In this document: positions 34,322-42,475 of the stretch, one piece after another
Numbering within the stretch: the stretch's first letter is position 1
Layout of the letters: every line of letters starts with the position of its first letter
Assembly (NCBI GenBank): GCA_040390855.1
Contig: JAZJXO010000019.1
Coordinates: 39,904-103,903 of the forward strand
Source of the DNA: Parvibaculum sp040390855
GTDB lineage: Bacteria > Pseudomonadota > Alphaproteobacteria > Parvibaculales > Parvibaculaceae
Length of the DNA: 64,000 nucleotides
Direction of reading: 5' to 3'
The notes under the pieces: generated by a model
Told to the model about the DNA's origin: nothing
Seen by the model: the letters and a program-made list of their open reading frames with translations, nothing else
Databases searched by the model: none
Position numbers and translations under genes: made by a program

Positions 34322-34502
34322 GAAATCGAAATCGTGGAGGACGGTGTATGTTCCACTACAGGCAGGCTCACGGCAACATCGCAGCCGCCTGCTCGCAGAG
34401 ATAATCCGCATCATCGCCCCGAACCCCTCCATTGCCCTCCGCCTTCGCTTGGCTCAAAGTCAACCTCAACAAACCTATAAAAGCGAAACGGGGAGTTCAG
34501 CC

Positions 34503-36470
34503 ATGGCATTGCAACGGTTGCAGATCGAAGGCGAATGGTTCACGGACGGAAGCGGTCATGCCCGTATCCTGCGCGGGGTCAATCTCGGTGGCGATTGCAA
34601 AATGCCTTTTACGCCTAACGGGCATACGAACCTGCCGACCGACTTTTCCGATCACCGCACCGTCTCCTTCGTCGGCCGTCCGTTTCCGCTGACCGAAGCG
34701 CCAGAACATTTCGCCCGTCTCAAGGCATGGGGTTTCAACTGCTTGCGATTGCTCACCACATGGGAAGCCGTCGAGCACGCGGGGCCGGGAAAATATGACG
34801 ATGACTATCTCGATTATTTCGCCACGCTCTGCGCAATGGCCGACGAATATGGCCTGTATGTCTTTGTCGATTTCCATCAGGACGTCTGGAGCCGCATGAC
34901 CGGCGGCGACGGCGCGCCCGGCTGGTGCTTCGAAGCGGTGGGCCTCGACTTCACGAAATTCCGCGAGGCGGGCGCGGCGCATGTGATGCAATATAAATAT
35001 GACTTCGCCAAGGGCGGCCGTCAGGATGCTTACGGTACCATGACCTGGTCGCAAAATTATCGTTATCCCGCCAATGCCTTTATGTGGACGTTGTTCTTTG
35101 CCGGCAAAACCTTCTGCCCGAACTTCATGATCGATGGGCGCAATGTGCAGGACTATTTGCAGGACCATTATATCGGCGCGATGGAGGCGGTCGCCTGCCG
35201 GTTGAAAGACCTGCCAAATGTCATCGGCTTTGACAGCCTCAACGAACCCGGTTCGGGCTATGTCGGGCATCCAGTGAGCGGAGCGGTCCCGACCGAAGGC
35301 GCGGGGAAACTGAAACATCGCCGTCCGGGTCTCAACTGGTCGGTGCTTGACGGGCTGGCTGTCGCCCGTGGCATCCGGCGTGACATTCAGCGCCTGAAAC
35401 TCGACTGGTCGGTGAAAAGCGTGGTGCCCGAAAGCGTAGAATGCGTGAACCCCAACGGTGTGTCGATCTGGCTTGATGGCGCCAGATGCCCGTTTGAAGA
35501 GGCGGGCGCTTACCGTCTCAAAGACGGCAAGATCGAAGTGCTGAACGAAGATTTTTTCCGCGTGGCAGGCGGCAAGGCCTTGCGCATGGAAGTCGATTTC
35601 ATGGGGCCGTTCTTCCAGCGCGTCGCGGTGGCCATGCGTGCGATCGAGCCAGACTGGCTGCTCTTTGCCGAGCTTGATCCCGGCGAAGGCTTTGCTCATG
35701 GTTTTCCCGAAGACACACCACGCGGCACGGTAAACGCGAGCCATTGGTATGATATTGTGACGCTCAGTACAAAGACGTTCGGATTTCCAACATGGGTGAA
35801 CCCTTATAACGGACGGATGCTGGAAGGGGCCGACGCGATCGAGGAGTTTTACACCAAACAACTCGGCTTCATCAAAGAGACAGCGAAGACGCTGAACGAC
35901 GGCACGGGCGCACCGACGCTGATCGGCGAGTTCGGCATTCCCTTCGATCTGCATGATGCGGCCGCCTATAAAGCATGGGCGGCTGGCGACCGGTCCGACG
36001 GTCCGTGGCAAAAGCACGTAATCGCACTTGACCTGATGTATTCGGCAATGGACAAGCTGCTCATCTCGTCGACGCATTGGAACTACACCGCGTCGAACCG
36101 CAACGATCAGGCGGTGGGCGACGGCTGGAACCAAGAAGACCTGTCGATCTATTCGGACGATCAGCGCACCAACAGCAATGACATCAACAGTGGTGGCCGC
36201 GCGCTCGCAGGCTTTGTGCGGCCCTATGCGCGCTCAATCGCCGGTCGTCCGCTGAAGGTGAAGTTCAAGCGCGAAACCGGACTGTTCCGCTTTGTCTATG
36301 AGGCATCAAGCGATGCCGTGACGGAAATCTTCGTGCCGAAATTGCAGTATCCGAACGGCTATACGGTGGAGGTCGAAGGCGGCACGGCATCACGGCTTGA
36401 TGCGCATCAGTCTTTGCATGTGCGGGCCGACGGCGTCGGCAAAGTGGGCGTGACGATTACGCGGTTGTGA
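34503..36470 (+). CDS. GH5-family endoglycoceramidase-like glycoside hydrolase
   Basis: A 655-residue glycoside hydrolase of clan GH-A. ARILRGVNLGGDCKMPF and FNCLRLLTTWEAVEHAGPG open a TIM barrel; FVDFHQDVWSRMTGGDGAPGW is typical of endoglycoceramidases. The acid/base is Glu248 in GFDSLNEPGSG and the nucleophile Glu476 in TLIGEFGIPFD. A C-terminal beta-sandwich (about 560-655) completes the fold. Such enzymes cleave the bond between glycan or glucose and ceramide, or related lipid glycosides. No signal peptide is visible, so an intracellular substrate is likely. ATG at 34503 follows GGGGAG. The downstream convergent IclR may regulate it. Confidence 0.85.
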   Translation: MALQRLQIEGEWFTDGSGHARILRGVNLGGDCKMPFTPNGHTNLPTDFSDHRTVSFVGRPFPLTEAPEHFARLKAWGFNCLRLLTTWEAVEHAGPGKYDDDYLDYFATLCAMADEYGLYVFVDFHQDVWSRMTGGDGAPGWCFEAVGLDFTKFREAGAAHVMQYKYDFAKGGRQDAYGTMTWSQNYRYPANAFMWTLFFAGKTFCPNFMIDGRNVQDYLQDHYIGAMEAVACRLKDLPNVIGFDSLNEPGSGYVGHPVSGAVPTEGAGKLKHRRPGLNWSVLDGLAVARGIRRDIQRLKLDWSVKSVVPESVECVNPNGVSIWLDGARCPFEEAGAYRLKDGKIEVLNEDFFRVAGGKALRMEVDFMGPFFQRVAVAMRAIEPDWLLFAELDPGEGFAHGFPEDTPRGTVNASHWYDIVTLSTKTFGFPTWVNPYNGRMLEGADAIEEFYTKQLGFIKETAKTLNDGTGAPTLIGEFGIPFDLHDAAAYKAWAAGDRSDGPWQKHVIALDLMYSAMDKLLISSTHWNYTASNRNDQAVGDGWNQEDLSIYSDDQRTNSNDINSGGRALAGFVRPYARSIAGRPLKVKFKRETGLFRFVYEASSDAVTEIFVPKLQYPNGYTVEVEGGTASRLDAHQSLHVRADGVGKVGVTITRL

Positions 36471-36498
36471 GTTTTGACAGGAATGAAAACTCACAACC
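36463..36498. terminator. 13-bp perfect hairpin containing both convergent stop codons
   Basis: GGTTGTGAGTTTT (36463-36475) and AAAACTCACAACC (36486-36498) are exact complements around a 10-base loop. The TGA of the GH5 gene (36468-36470) and the stop of the IclR gene (36491-36493 on the minus strand) lie in opposite arms. It probably protects or ends both transcripts, though no T-run follows the stem, so intrinsic termination is not certain. Confidence 0.7.
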
Positions 36499-37252
36499 CA
36501 GCCGCAATCGCGGCGGCCGCTTCCTGCATCGGCTGCAAAAACCGCCGTGCGGCTTCGGCTTCGCCCATGACGGAACCGTAAAAGCGCAGCGTGATCGCAG
36601 CGACGGGGCGTTCTTTTTCTATGACCGGCACGGCAAAACCGACGAGCGGTTCGCCGGGCGCGGGCGCGGAGATCGCATAGCCTTTTTTGCGGATCTGGGC
36701 GACCATCCGCGCGACGGCGCGTTCGTCTTTTGCCATTGCATTGCGTCGCGCCCGCGACGGACGCATCAGCGCGAGAAGCGTTTCACGGTCCGCATCATCG
36801 CAATGGGCGAAATAGGCGCGGCCCATAGCAGACAGCAACATGGCGACACGCCGCCCCAGATAATCGCGGTCGGTGGCAAAGGGGCTTTCGGCCCGCGTGC
36901 TCATGCGCACCAGCATCCGGTCTCCGTCGGGAGTGGCGATGCCCATGGGCCATTTGTAACGCGCGGTCAGCGCCGACAGAAAAGGCCGCGACGCTTCGAC
37001 GATCCGGTCGGCATGGCGAAAGCCGCCCGCAAGCAGCAATACGCGCTCGGTTACTTCATATCCGGCGCTGCGCGAAATGCGGTGCACATAGCCTGCCGCA
37101 ATCAGCGTATCGAGCAGGCGCACCAGCGTCGGCTTTGGCAATCCGGTCTCGTCGTGGAGAACGGACAGCGTTGACACCGTGCGCAGGTTCATCACCTCCA
37201 GCAGATGTAGCGCCCTGACAACCGGCTGGATTTCGGCGGGTTTTTCGTTCAT
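36491..37252 (-). CDS. IclR-family transcriptional regulator
   Basis: A 253-residue IclR protein with a winged HTH at about 12-65 (VSTLSVLHDETGLPKPTLVRLLDTL) and a C-terminal GAF-like effector domain with VAMLLSAMGRAYFAHC and the terminal AAAIAAGL. A palindrome typical of IclR operators lies 11 bp upstream of its start (37263-37281), in the gap shared with the divergent DUF1214/DUF1254 genes. Autoregulation plus control of that divergent unit is likely. Confidence 0.88.
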   Translation of the reverse strand: MNEKPAEIQPVVRALHLLEVMNLRTVSTLSVLHDETGLPKPTLVRLLDTLIAAGYVHRISRSAGYEVTERVLLLAGGFRHADRIVEASRPFLSALTARYKWPMGIATPDGDRMLVRMSTRAESPFATDRDYLGRRVAMLLSAMGRAYFAHCDDADRETLLALMRPSRARRNAMAKDERAVARMVAQIRKKGYAISAPAPGEPLVGFAVPVIEKERPVAAITLRFYGSVMGEAEAARRFLQPMQEAAAAIAAGL

Positions 37253-37262
37253 GTCGCATTCT

Positions 37263-37281
37263 AATTCCGCATTACGGAATT
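37263..37281. promoter_or_regulatory. Putative IclR operator (AATTCCG-N5-CGGAATT)
   Basis: A perfect inverted repeat with 7-bp arms and a 5-base centre. The form TTCCG-N5-CGGAA fits known IclR-family sites. It overlaps TTGACA at 37280-37285, a possible -35 element for the plus-strand unit, and lies immediately upstream of the IclR gene on the other strand. Confidence 0.7.
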
Positions 37282-37351
37282 GACAAACTTAGGCCTAACG
37301 CTGAAGAGGCTCTGGCGCATAGGGTCTGCCCATCTTTGGAGGAGGATCCCC

Positions 37352-37426
37352 TTGAACAAGCCCCGTCATCTGCATCTGGCGCGCCGCATGGAGCGCGTTA
37401 CCATTGTCGGCGATAAGCCCTACTGA
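37352..37426 (+). CDS. 24-residue micro-ORF / possible leader peptide
   Basis: TTG at 37352 follows a very strong Shine-Dalgarno GGAGGAGGA (37338-37346) and opens a 24-codon frame, MNKPRHLHLARRMERVTIVG then DKPY, ending TGA at 37426. The next gene starts 10 bp later. The peptide is rich in Arg and His and has no family match that I know. It could be a regulatory leader or simply couple translation to the DUF1214 gene. Interestingly the ERVT block also occurs in the microprotein at 27162-27278. Confidence 0.45.
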   Translation: MNKPRHLHLARRMERVTIVGDKPY

Positions 37427-37436
37427 GAGGACGAAA

Positions 37437-38015
37437 ATGTTGAAAAAGATAGGCTTCTGGCTCGGCACGGTCGTCGCGGGACTTGCGCTGGGTCTCGGCG
37501 CGGCGGCATTTACCCTGCGCGGCGCTTCTGTTTCGGGCAATGTCAATTCCGGCCCGTGGAACACCAACCTGACGGCAGGCGGCGTCGATGCGGATGCGAC
37601 CACGCGCGCCCGTATTGCGCTCTTCGGTCTCCTCGCCCTCGATAAAAAAGAAACGATCTACTACACGGCAGGCACTGACAGCGCAGGCGAAAAGCTCGAC
37701 GGTTCCTGCACCTATGTGCTGAAAGGCAGCGAGCTTGCCGCGCGCTGGTGGTCGGTGACGGCTTACGGGCCTGATAGTTATCTTATTCCCAATGAAGCGA
37801 ATGTTTTTTCCTTCTCCAAACCCTCCGTGAAGCGCGAGGCCGATGGCACATACATCGTGCGTATCTCGCCGACACATCAGGATGGCAACTGGCTGCCTGT
37901 GAAAGCAGGCGAAAGCTTCGATATGACGGCGCGTTTCTATAATCCGGAAGCTGACGTCTATTTCGCGCCCGACAAGGCCGTATTGCCGACGATCACCAAG
38001 GAGAGCTGCCAATGA
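37437..38015 (+). CDS. DUF1214 domain membrane-anchored protein
   Basis: A 192-residue protein with an N-terminal membrane helix (residues about 5-27) and a DUF1214 beta-domain outside the membrane: DATTRARIALFGLLALDKKETIYYTA, WWSVTAYGPDSYLIPNEANVFSF and the C-terminal DMTARFYNPEADV (each cited only in part as landmarks). ATG at 37437 follows GAGAGGA. Large DUF1254-DUF1214 proteins carry both domains in one chain; here they are separate genes. Function is not known. It overlaps the next gene by 4 bp. Confidence 0.82.
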   Translation: MLKKIGFWLGTVVAGLALGLGAAAFTLRGASVSGNVNSGPWNTNLTAGGVDADATTRARIALFGLLALDKKETIYYTAGTDSAGEKLDGSCTYVLKGSELAARWWSVTAYGPDSYLIPNEANVFSFSKPSVKREADGTYIVRISPTHQDGNWLPVKAGESFDMTARFYNPEADVYFAPDKAVLPTITKESCQ

Positions 38016-38539
38016 AACGCCTCATCACATCTGTGGTCAGCGCTGCTGTTCTTTCTGTTGTCGTCTATATCGGCGCGATCCATGCGCTGCCCAATATTAT
38101 TATGAATAAAGTGATGGCGAAGGTCGGCAGCGGCGGGACTGTCAACACTTTCATGCATCAGCCATTGCCGACGGACAAGGCGCGCAGCGTCGTTCGTCCG
38201 AGCCCCGATCTCGCTTACTCCATCTGCATCATTGATCTGTCCAAAGGTCCGGTCTATGTCCAGATGCCACTGACCAAGCCTTATACGTCGGTCGCGCTTT
38301 ATGCGAGCAACACAGACAATTACTTTGTGCGGAATGATCGTGACAGCGCGGGCAAATCACTGGATGTTATTATCGTCGGTCCCGATGTGAAAAAACCGGA
38401 GACTTTACCCGCCGGGGCTGAAGTTGTTGCAGCGCCAACAATAAAAGGACTTGTGCTTGTCCGCCGCGTCGTAGAAAGTGCTGCTGCGTTCGAGGTGATC
38501 GACGCCACGAGAAAATTATCGGTTTGTGCTCCTCTTTGA
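38012..38539 (+). CDS. DUF1254 domain membrane-anchored protein
   Basis: A 175-residue protein with an N-terminal membrane helix (about 5-26) and a DUF1254-type domain: RPSPDLAYSICIIDLSKGPV and MPLTKPYTSVALYASNTDNYF (landmarks). ATGA overlap with the preceding DUF1214 gene implies they are made together and probably interact. A terminator follows. Function unknown. Confidence 0.8.
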   Translation: MKRLITSVVSAAVLSVVVYIGAIHALPNIIMNKVMAKVGSGGTVNTFMHQPLPTDKARSVVRPSPDLAYSICIIDLSKGPVYVQMPLTKPYTSVALYASNTDNYFVRNDRDSAGKSLDVIIVGPDVKKPETLPAGAEVVAAPTIKGLVLVRRVVESAAAFEVIDATRKLSVCAPL

Positions 38540-38562
38540 AAAAAGCTGTTGAGCGCAATAAG

Positions 38563-38602
38563 GGGGCCGCGTTTCTGGGGAGGGACGCGGCCCCTTCCTT
38601 TT
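38563..38602 (+). terminator. Rho-independent terminator
   Basis: GGGGCCGCGT (38563-38572), a 12-base loop, ACGCGGCCCC (38585-38594) and TTCCTTTT. It ends the DUF1214/DUF1254 unit. Confidence 0.85.
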
Positions 38603-38648
38603 AAGGGACGATACGGGTTCAGGGACGGTTCGGAAAAATGACCAATAG

Positions 38649-40742
38649 TCATTCGTCCGCGTCGCTCACCGCAATCGCAAAAGCGTAGACCAATGCGACT
38701 TCCTTCAGGCGATCAAACCGGCCCGAGGCGCCGCCATGACCTGAGTCCATATTGATCTTCAGCATGGTGAGATTTTTGTCGGTGCGAAGCGCGCGCAGCT
38801 TCGCCACCCATTTGGCTGGCTCCCAATAGGTGACGCGCGGATCGGTGAGGCCGCCGAGTGCGAAGATATGCGGATAGGATTGCGCGGCAACATTATCGTA
38901 GGGCGAATAGGAAGACATATAGCGATAGTCCTCCTCGCTCTCGATCGGATTGCCCCATTCGTTCCATTCGGGCGGCGTCAGCGGCAATGAGGCGTCGAGC
39001 ATTGTCGCCATCACATCGACAAAGGGCACTTCGGCGACAAGGCCGGCAAAAAGATCCGGTGCCATATTGGCGAGCGCGCCCATCAGCATCCCGCCGGCGC
39101 TGCCGCCCTGTCCGATGATGTGCCCGCGCGATGTGAACTTTCCGGCGACCAGATGCTCGCCCGCCGCGATGAAATCGGTGAACGTGTTGCGCTTGTGGCG
39201 GAGCTTGCCGTCCTTGTACCAGCCATAGCCGCGATCCTTGCCGCCGCGGATATGCGCAATGGCATAGACGAAGCCGCGCGTGACAAGCGACAGGGCAGTG
39301 ACGGAAAAAGACGGTGGAATGGAAATGCCATAGGAGCCGTAGCCGTAAAGCAGGCAGGGGGCCGAGCCGTCGAGTTTCGTGTCCTTGTGATAGAGGATCG
39401 AGACGGGCACGTTCACGCCGTCTTGTGCCGTGGCGAAAATCCGCCGCGTCACGAAGTCGGACGGGTTGTGGCCGGAGGGCACTTCCTGCCGTTTGCGCAA
39501 GGTGCGGGCGCGGTTTGCCATGTCGTAATCGTATGTTTCGCGCGGTGTGGTCATCGAATTATAGGTGAAGCGCGTGAGGCTTGTGTCATATTCATAGCCC
39601 GGCGAGAGGCCCAGATCGTAAGCCTCTTCGTCGAATGAAATCTCGTGCTCCGTGCCGTCGCTGAATTGCCGGATGACAATGCGCGTGAGCCCGTCGCGCC
39701 GTTCCATGCGCGCGTGGAAATCCTTGTAGGCTGCTTGTGCGAGAATGAGCGTGCCAGCGCGATGGGTGACAACATCGCGCCAGTGCACACGATCGGTTTC
39801 ATTGATCGGCGTTTCGGCAAGTTTGAAATCTTCCGCGCCGTCCGCATTGGTGAGAATGAGAAAGCGGTTGCGCGGCGCGTCATCTTCAATGTCATACTCG
39901 ACACAGTGTTCGCGCGGGGCGACGAGTTGCAGGCCCGCATCCGGCCTGTCGGCGGGGATGAGGCGGATTTCGCTCGTCTGATGGTCATGCGTTTCGATGG
40001 TGATGAAGCGTCCGCTCGATGTCTTGCCGACGCCGACATAAAAGGCGGCGTCCTTCTCCTCATAGACGAGCTTGTCGTCGCTCTGCTTTGTGCCGACGAC
40101 ATGGCGATAGACTTTGAGCGGGCGGTGTTCTTCGTCCACATGCACATAAAAAAAGCTCGCACCCGATGCATCCCAGACGATGCCGCCTGATGTGTCATGC
40201 ACCACATCGTCAAGATCGCGGCCGGTTGCGAGATCGCGCACGTTCACGGAGAAATACTCGGACCCTTTCAGATCGACCGACCAGCCGAGGCGCTGATGCG
40301 TCGGTGCGTGGTCCACATCGCCGATATGGAAATAGGCTTCGCCCGTTGCTTCCTTGTTGCAGTCGAGGAGAACTTCCTCGCCCGCCACACCTTTGCGGCA
40401 ATAGACGGGATGCTGCGCGCCTTCTTCGAAGCGGCTGTAATAGTCATACGCTCCGTCTTTCGACGGCACAGAGGCATCGTCCTCTTTGATGCGGCCCTTC
40501 ATCTCTTTGAACAACGTCTCGCGCAAAGTGTCGAGCGACGCGACGGTGGCTTCCGTATAGGCATTCTCGGCTTCGAGATAGGCGCGGATGTCTTTGTCCA
40601 GCGCATCTGGATTACGCATGACCTCGCGCCAGTCCTTGTCGCGTAGCCACGCATAATTGTCGCTGCGGGTTATGCCGTGATAGGTGTCGGTGACGGGGCG
40701 GATGTCGGCAACGGGCGCGACGGTGGGCGGCGTGAGTTTCAT
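38649..40742 (-). CDS. ptrB: Oligopeptidase B (S9A family serine peptidase)
   Basis: A 697-residue prolyl-oligopeptidase-family enzyme of normal length. The N-terminal beta-propeller begins with DTYHGITRSDNYAWLRD, and the catalytic alpha/beta-hydrolase domain has the Ser in GQGGSAGGMLMGA, the Asp in GGLTDPRVTYWEP and the His in NMDSGHGGASGRF. Oligopeptidase B cuts short peptides after Arg or Lys in the cytoplasm. It is followed on the opposite side by msrB on the same strand 42 bp upstream, suggesting a shared transcript. Confidence 0.93.
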   Translation of the reverse strand: MKLTPPTVAPVADIRPVTDTYHGITRSDNYAWLRDKDWREVMRNPDALDKDIRAYLEAENAYTEATVASLDTLRETLFKEMKGRIKEDDASVPSKDGAYDYYSRFEEGAQHPVYCRKGVAGEEVLLDCNKEATGEAYFHIGDVDHAPTHQRLGWSVDLKGSEYFSVNVRDLATGRDLDDVVHDTSGGIVWDASGASFFYVHVDEEHRPLKVYRHVVGTKQSDDKLVYEEKDAAFYVGVGKTSSGRFITIETHDHQTSEIRLIPADRPDAGLQLVAPREHCVEYDIEDDAPRNRFLILTNADGAEDFKLAETPINETDRVHWRDVVTHRAGTLILAQAAYKDFHARMERRDGLTRIVIRQFSDGTEHEISFDEEAYDLGLSPGYEYDTSLTRFTYNSMTTPRETYDYDMANRARTLRKRQEVPSGHNPSDFVTRRIFATAQDGVNVPVSILYHKDTKLDGSAPCLLYGYGSYGISIPPSFSVTALSLVTRGFVYAIAHIRGGKDRGYGWYKDGKLRHKRNTFTDFIAAGEHLVAGKFTSRGHIIGQGGSAGGMLMGALANMAPDLFAGLVAEVPFVDVMATMLDASLPLTPPEWNEWGNPIESEEDYRYMSSYSPYDNVAAQSYPHIFALGGLTDPRVTYWEPAKWVAKLRALRTDKNLTMLKINMDSGHGGASGRFDRLKEVALVYAFAIAVSDADE

Positions 40743-40784
40743 AGCGGGTTCATCTCTTTTTTCTCCCCTTTCAAGGGGGAGAGG

Positions 40785-41183
40785 TCACTCATCCGCATCG
40801 AAATCAAGCGCCAGCCCGTTCATGCAGAAGCGCAGACCTGTCGGTTGCGGTCCGTCGGGAAAGACATGGCCCAGATGTGCTTCGCAGGTGGCGCAGCGCG
40901 CTTCGATGCGCTGCATTCCGTGGGAATTGTCTTCGACACCTTCGACCGCCTCTTGCGACACAGGCGCGAAGAAGCTCGGCCAACCCGAGCCGCTCTCAAA
41001 TTTTGTTTCCGAGCGGAAAAGCTCTGTGCCGCAGCAGACGCATTTGAACATGCCCGCGCGATGCTCGTGCAGCCATGGTCCGGTGCCCGCACGTTCGGTG
41101 CCCGCGCCGCGTGTGACCGCATATTGGTCAGGCGTCAATTCCGCTTTCCACTCGGCATCGGATTTGATGATTTTTCTGGTCAT
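40785..41183 (-). CDS. msrB: Peptide-methionine (R)-S-oxide reductase MsrB
   Basis: A 132-residue MsrB of normal size. Zinc-binding cysteines are in FKCVCCGTELF and ARCATCEAHLGHVF, and the catalytic Cys is in GLRFCMNGLAL. The GSGWPSFFAP block is the substrate pocket. It repairs oxidised methionine in proteins using thioredoxin. It lies upstream of ptrB on the same strand. Confidence 0.95.
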   Translation of the reverse strand: MTRKIIKSDAEWKAELTPDQYAVTRGAGTERAGTGPWLHEHRAGMFKCVCCGTELFRSETKFESGSGWPSFFAPVSQEAVEGVEDNSHGMQRIEARCATCEAHLGHVFPDGPQPTGLRFCMNGLALDFDADE

Positions 41184-41203
41184 GCGCTTGCTCCTGAATA
41201 AAA

Positions 41204-41236
41204 GCTGCCATCCCGCAATAGCAACGGGATGACAGC
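41204..41236. repeat. Member of the ATCCCG hairpin family
   Basis: GCTGCCATCCCG (41204-41215) pairs with CGGGATGACAGC (41225-41236) with one mismatch around a 9-base loop. The right arm is identical over 12 bases to the hairpin at 27331-27342. It lies between msrB and a MaoC gene. Confidence 0.75.
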
Positions 41237-41275
41237 AGACTATCTGGTGAGAGCCAGGCCCTCACACAAGCAACC

Positions 41276-41728
41276 TCACTCGAAAATCAGGCTCAGTGTC
41301 TCGGCCACCATGGCGGGGCGTTCCTGGCCTTCGATTTCCATCGTGACGACATTGGTCAACTGATAGCCGCCGGCCTTCGGCTGTGCGTCTTTCAGTGTCA
41401 CGCGGGCGCGCACTTTCGAGCCGACGGGCACCATCTGCGTGAAGCGCACGGAGTTTGAGCCATAGTTGACGCCGCGTGTCGCACTTTTCACGCTGCTGAT
41501 TTTGCCCATCAGGAAAGGCAGGAGCGAGAGGGTGAGATAGCCATGCGCAATGGTGGGCATCCCGAGTTCTTTTTTCGTGCGTTCGGGATCAATGTGGATC
41601 CACTGGTGGTCACCCGTCGCGTCGGCAAATTTGTTGATGCGGTCCTGATCAATCTCGACCCATTCGCTGACGCCGATCTCTTTGCCCTTTTCGGCGATGT
41701 AGTCGGCAACCGTGTTGAAAATACGCAT
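41276..41728 (-). CDS. MaoC-like (R)-specific enoyl-CoA hydratase
   Basis: A 150-residue hotdog-fold protein. The hydratase-2 catalytic motif is present in FADATGDHQWIHIDPERTKK (Asp and His) and followed by PTIAHGYLTLSLLPFL. Proteins of this group hydrate enoyl-CoAs in fatty-acid or polyhydroxyalkanoate metabolism. ATG at 41728 follows GGGAGACG. It belongs with the acyl-CoA synthetase and enoyl-CoA hydratase encoded nearby, though not obviously in one operon. Confidence 0.88.
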   Translation of the reverse strand: MRIFNTVADYIAEKGKEIGVSEWVEIDQDRINKFADATGDHQWIHIDPERTKKELGMPTIAHGYLTLSLLPFLMGKISSVKSATRGVNYGSNSVRFTQMVPVGSKVRARVTLKDAQPKAGGYQLTNVVTMEIEGQERPAMVAETLSLIFE

Positions 41729-41882
41729 AGGCGTCTCCCGTTCATCTGTTGAATATCGTCTTGAGAGGCAGACAGGCAAAAAGGTTCGCCCGCCCCAAAA
41801 TGGCTGGCGGTAAACTAGCGGGCAAGCCCGGCCACGCCAAATTGATTCACGCGGGATCGGGAGACCAAATACCGGATAAAAA

Positions 41883-42365
41883 TTACATCGAGAGGCGGAT
41901 CAGCACACGGCGGTCGGCCTCTGCGTCATTGGTCAGCATGTCTTCGACCCAGCCCCAGGCTTCGCCTTCGGAACCGATGACGATGCGATTGCGCGGCCAG
42001 CCGAGCGCCTCAAGCTCCTGCGCCACCATTTCGGCGCGCCTCAGCCCCAGCGATTTATTGCCCGCTGTGCCCCCCACTTTGCTCGCCTTGCCGAAGACGC
42101 AGATCTGCTGTGCGCTGCGCCCTTTGGCGAGGCCGTAGATATATTCGATTTTCTCGCGGTCCTTGTCGCGGATGCGGCTCGAATTGGTATCGAAATAAAC
42201 GTATCGGTCTTCTTTAAAGACGGCGCTGCCATCCGACTTGTTGTTGCAGCGGAGCGCCGTTGTATAGACCTCGTTGGCGGCCTCAGCGGGGGTGGCGGCG
42301 AAGTCAGTGATTATCGCGCCGACGGCGATGATTATGGCAGCAGACACTACGGAAAATTTGGTCAT
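41883..42365 (-). CDS. OmpA-family periplasmic/envelope protein
   Basis: A 160-residue protein with a signal peptide (residues 1-29, cleaved near PAEAA) and a C-terminal OmpA/MotB-like peptidoglycan-binding domain: YVYFDTNSSRIRDKDREKIE, ICVFGKASKVGGTAGNKSLGLRRAE and RRVLIRL. The usual Asp and Arg that bind diaminopimelate are only partly recognisable (NKSLGLRRAE replaces NxxLSxRRA). It has two cysteines (Cys40 and Cys94 approximately), possibly disulfide-linked. Confidence 0.82.
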   Translation of the reverse strand: MTKFSVVSAAIIIAVGAIITDFAATPAEAANEVYTTALRCNNKSDGSAVFKEDRYVYFDTNSSRIRDKDREKIEYIYGLAKGRSAQQICVFGKASKVGGTAGNKSLGLRRAEMVAQELEALGWPRNRIVIGSEGEAWGWVEDMLTNDAEADRRVLIRLSM

Positions 42366-42423
42366 GGGGGCAGCCTCATTTCACTTGGGTTGAGTTTCAG
42401 CTTAGCACACCGCGCCCATGAAA

Positions 42424-42455
42424 AAGCCGCCAATGCGAAGGTGCACGGGCGGCTT
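42424..42455 (-). terminator. Rho-independent terminator for the acyl-CoA synthetase gene
   Basis: On the minus strand AAGCCGCC, a 16-base loop, GGCGGCTT and a T-run (TTTTT) form a terminator 20 bp after the stop of the gene at 42476-44026. Confidence 0.85.
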
Positions 42456-42475
42456 GATCGGATGGACTGAAAAAA

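Noticed and set aside
34272..34502. N-terminal extension of the GH5 protein through the ELLW repeat
   Set aside because: ATG at 34503 has GGGGAG upstream and the family fold begins there; the repeat is a poor protein sequence and abuts the divergent gene.
34497..36134. A 545-codon open frame on the minus strand inside the GH5 gene
   Set aside because: Antisense shadow caused by codon composition; the plus strand has both catalytic Glu motifs and a good start.
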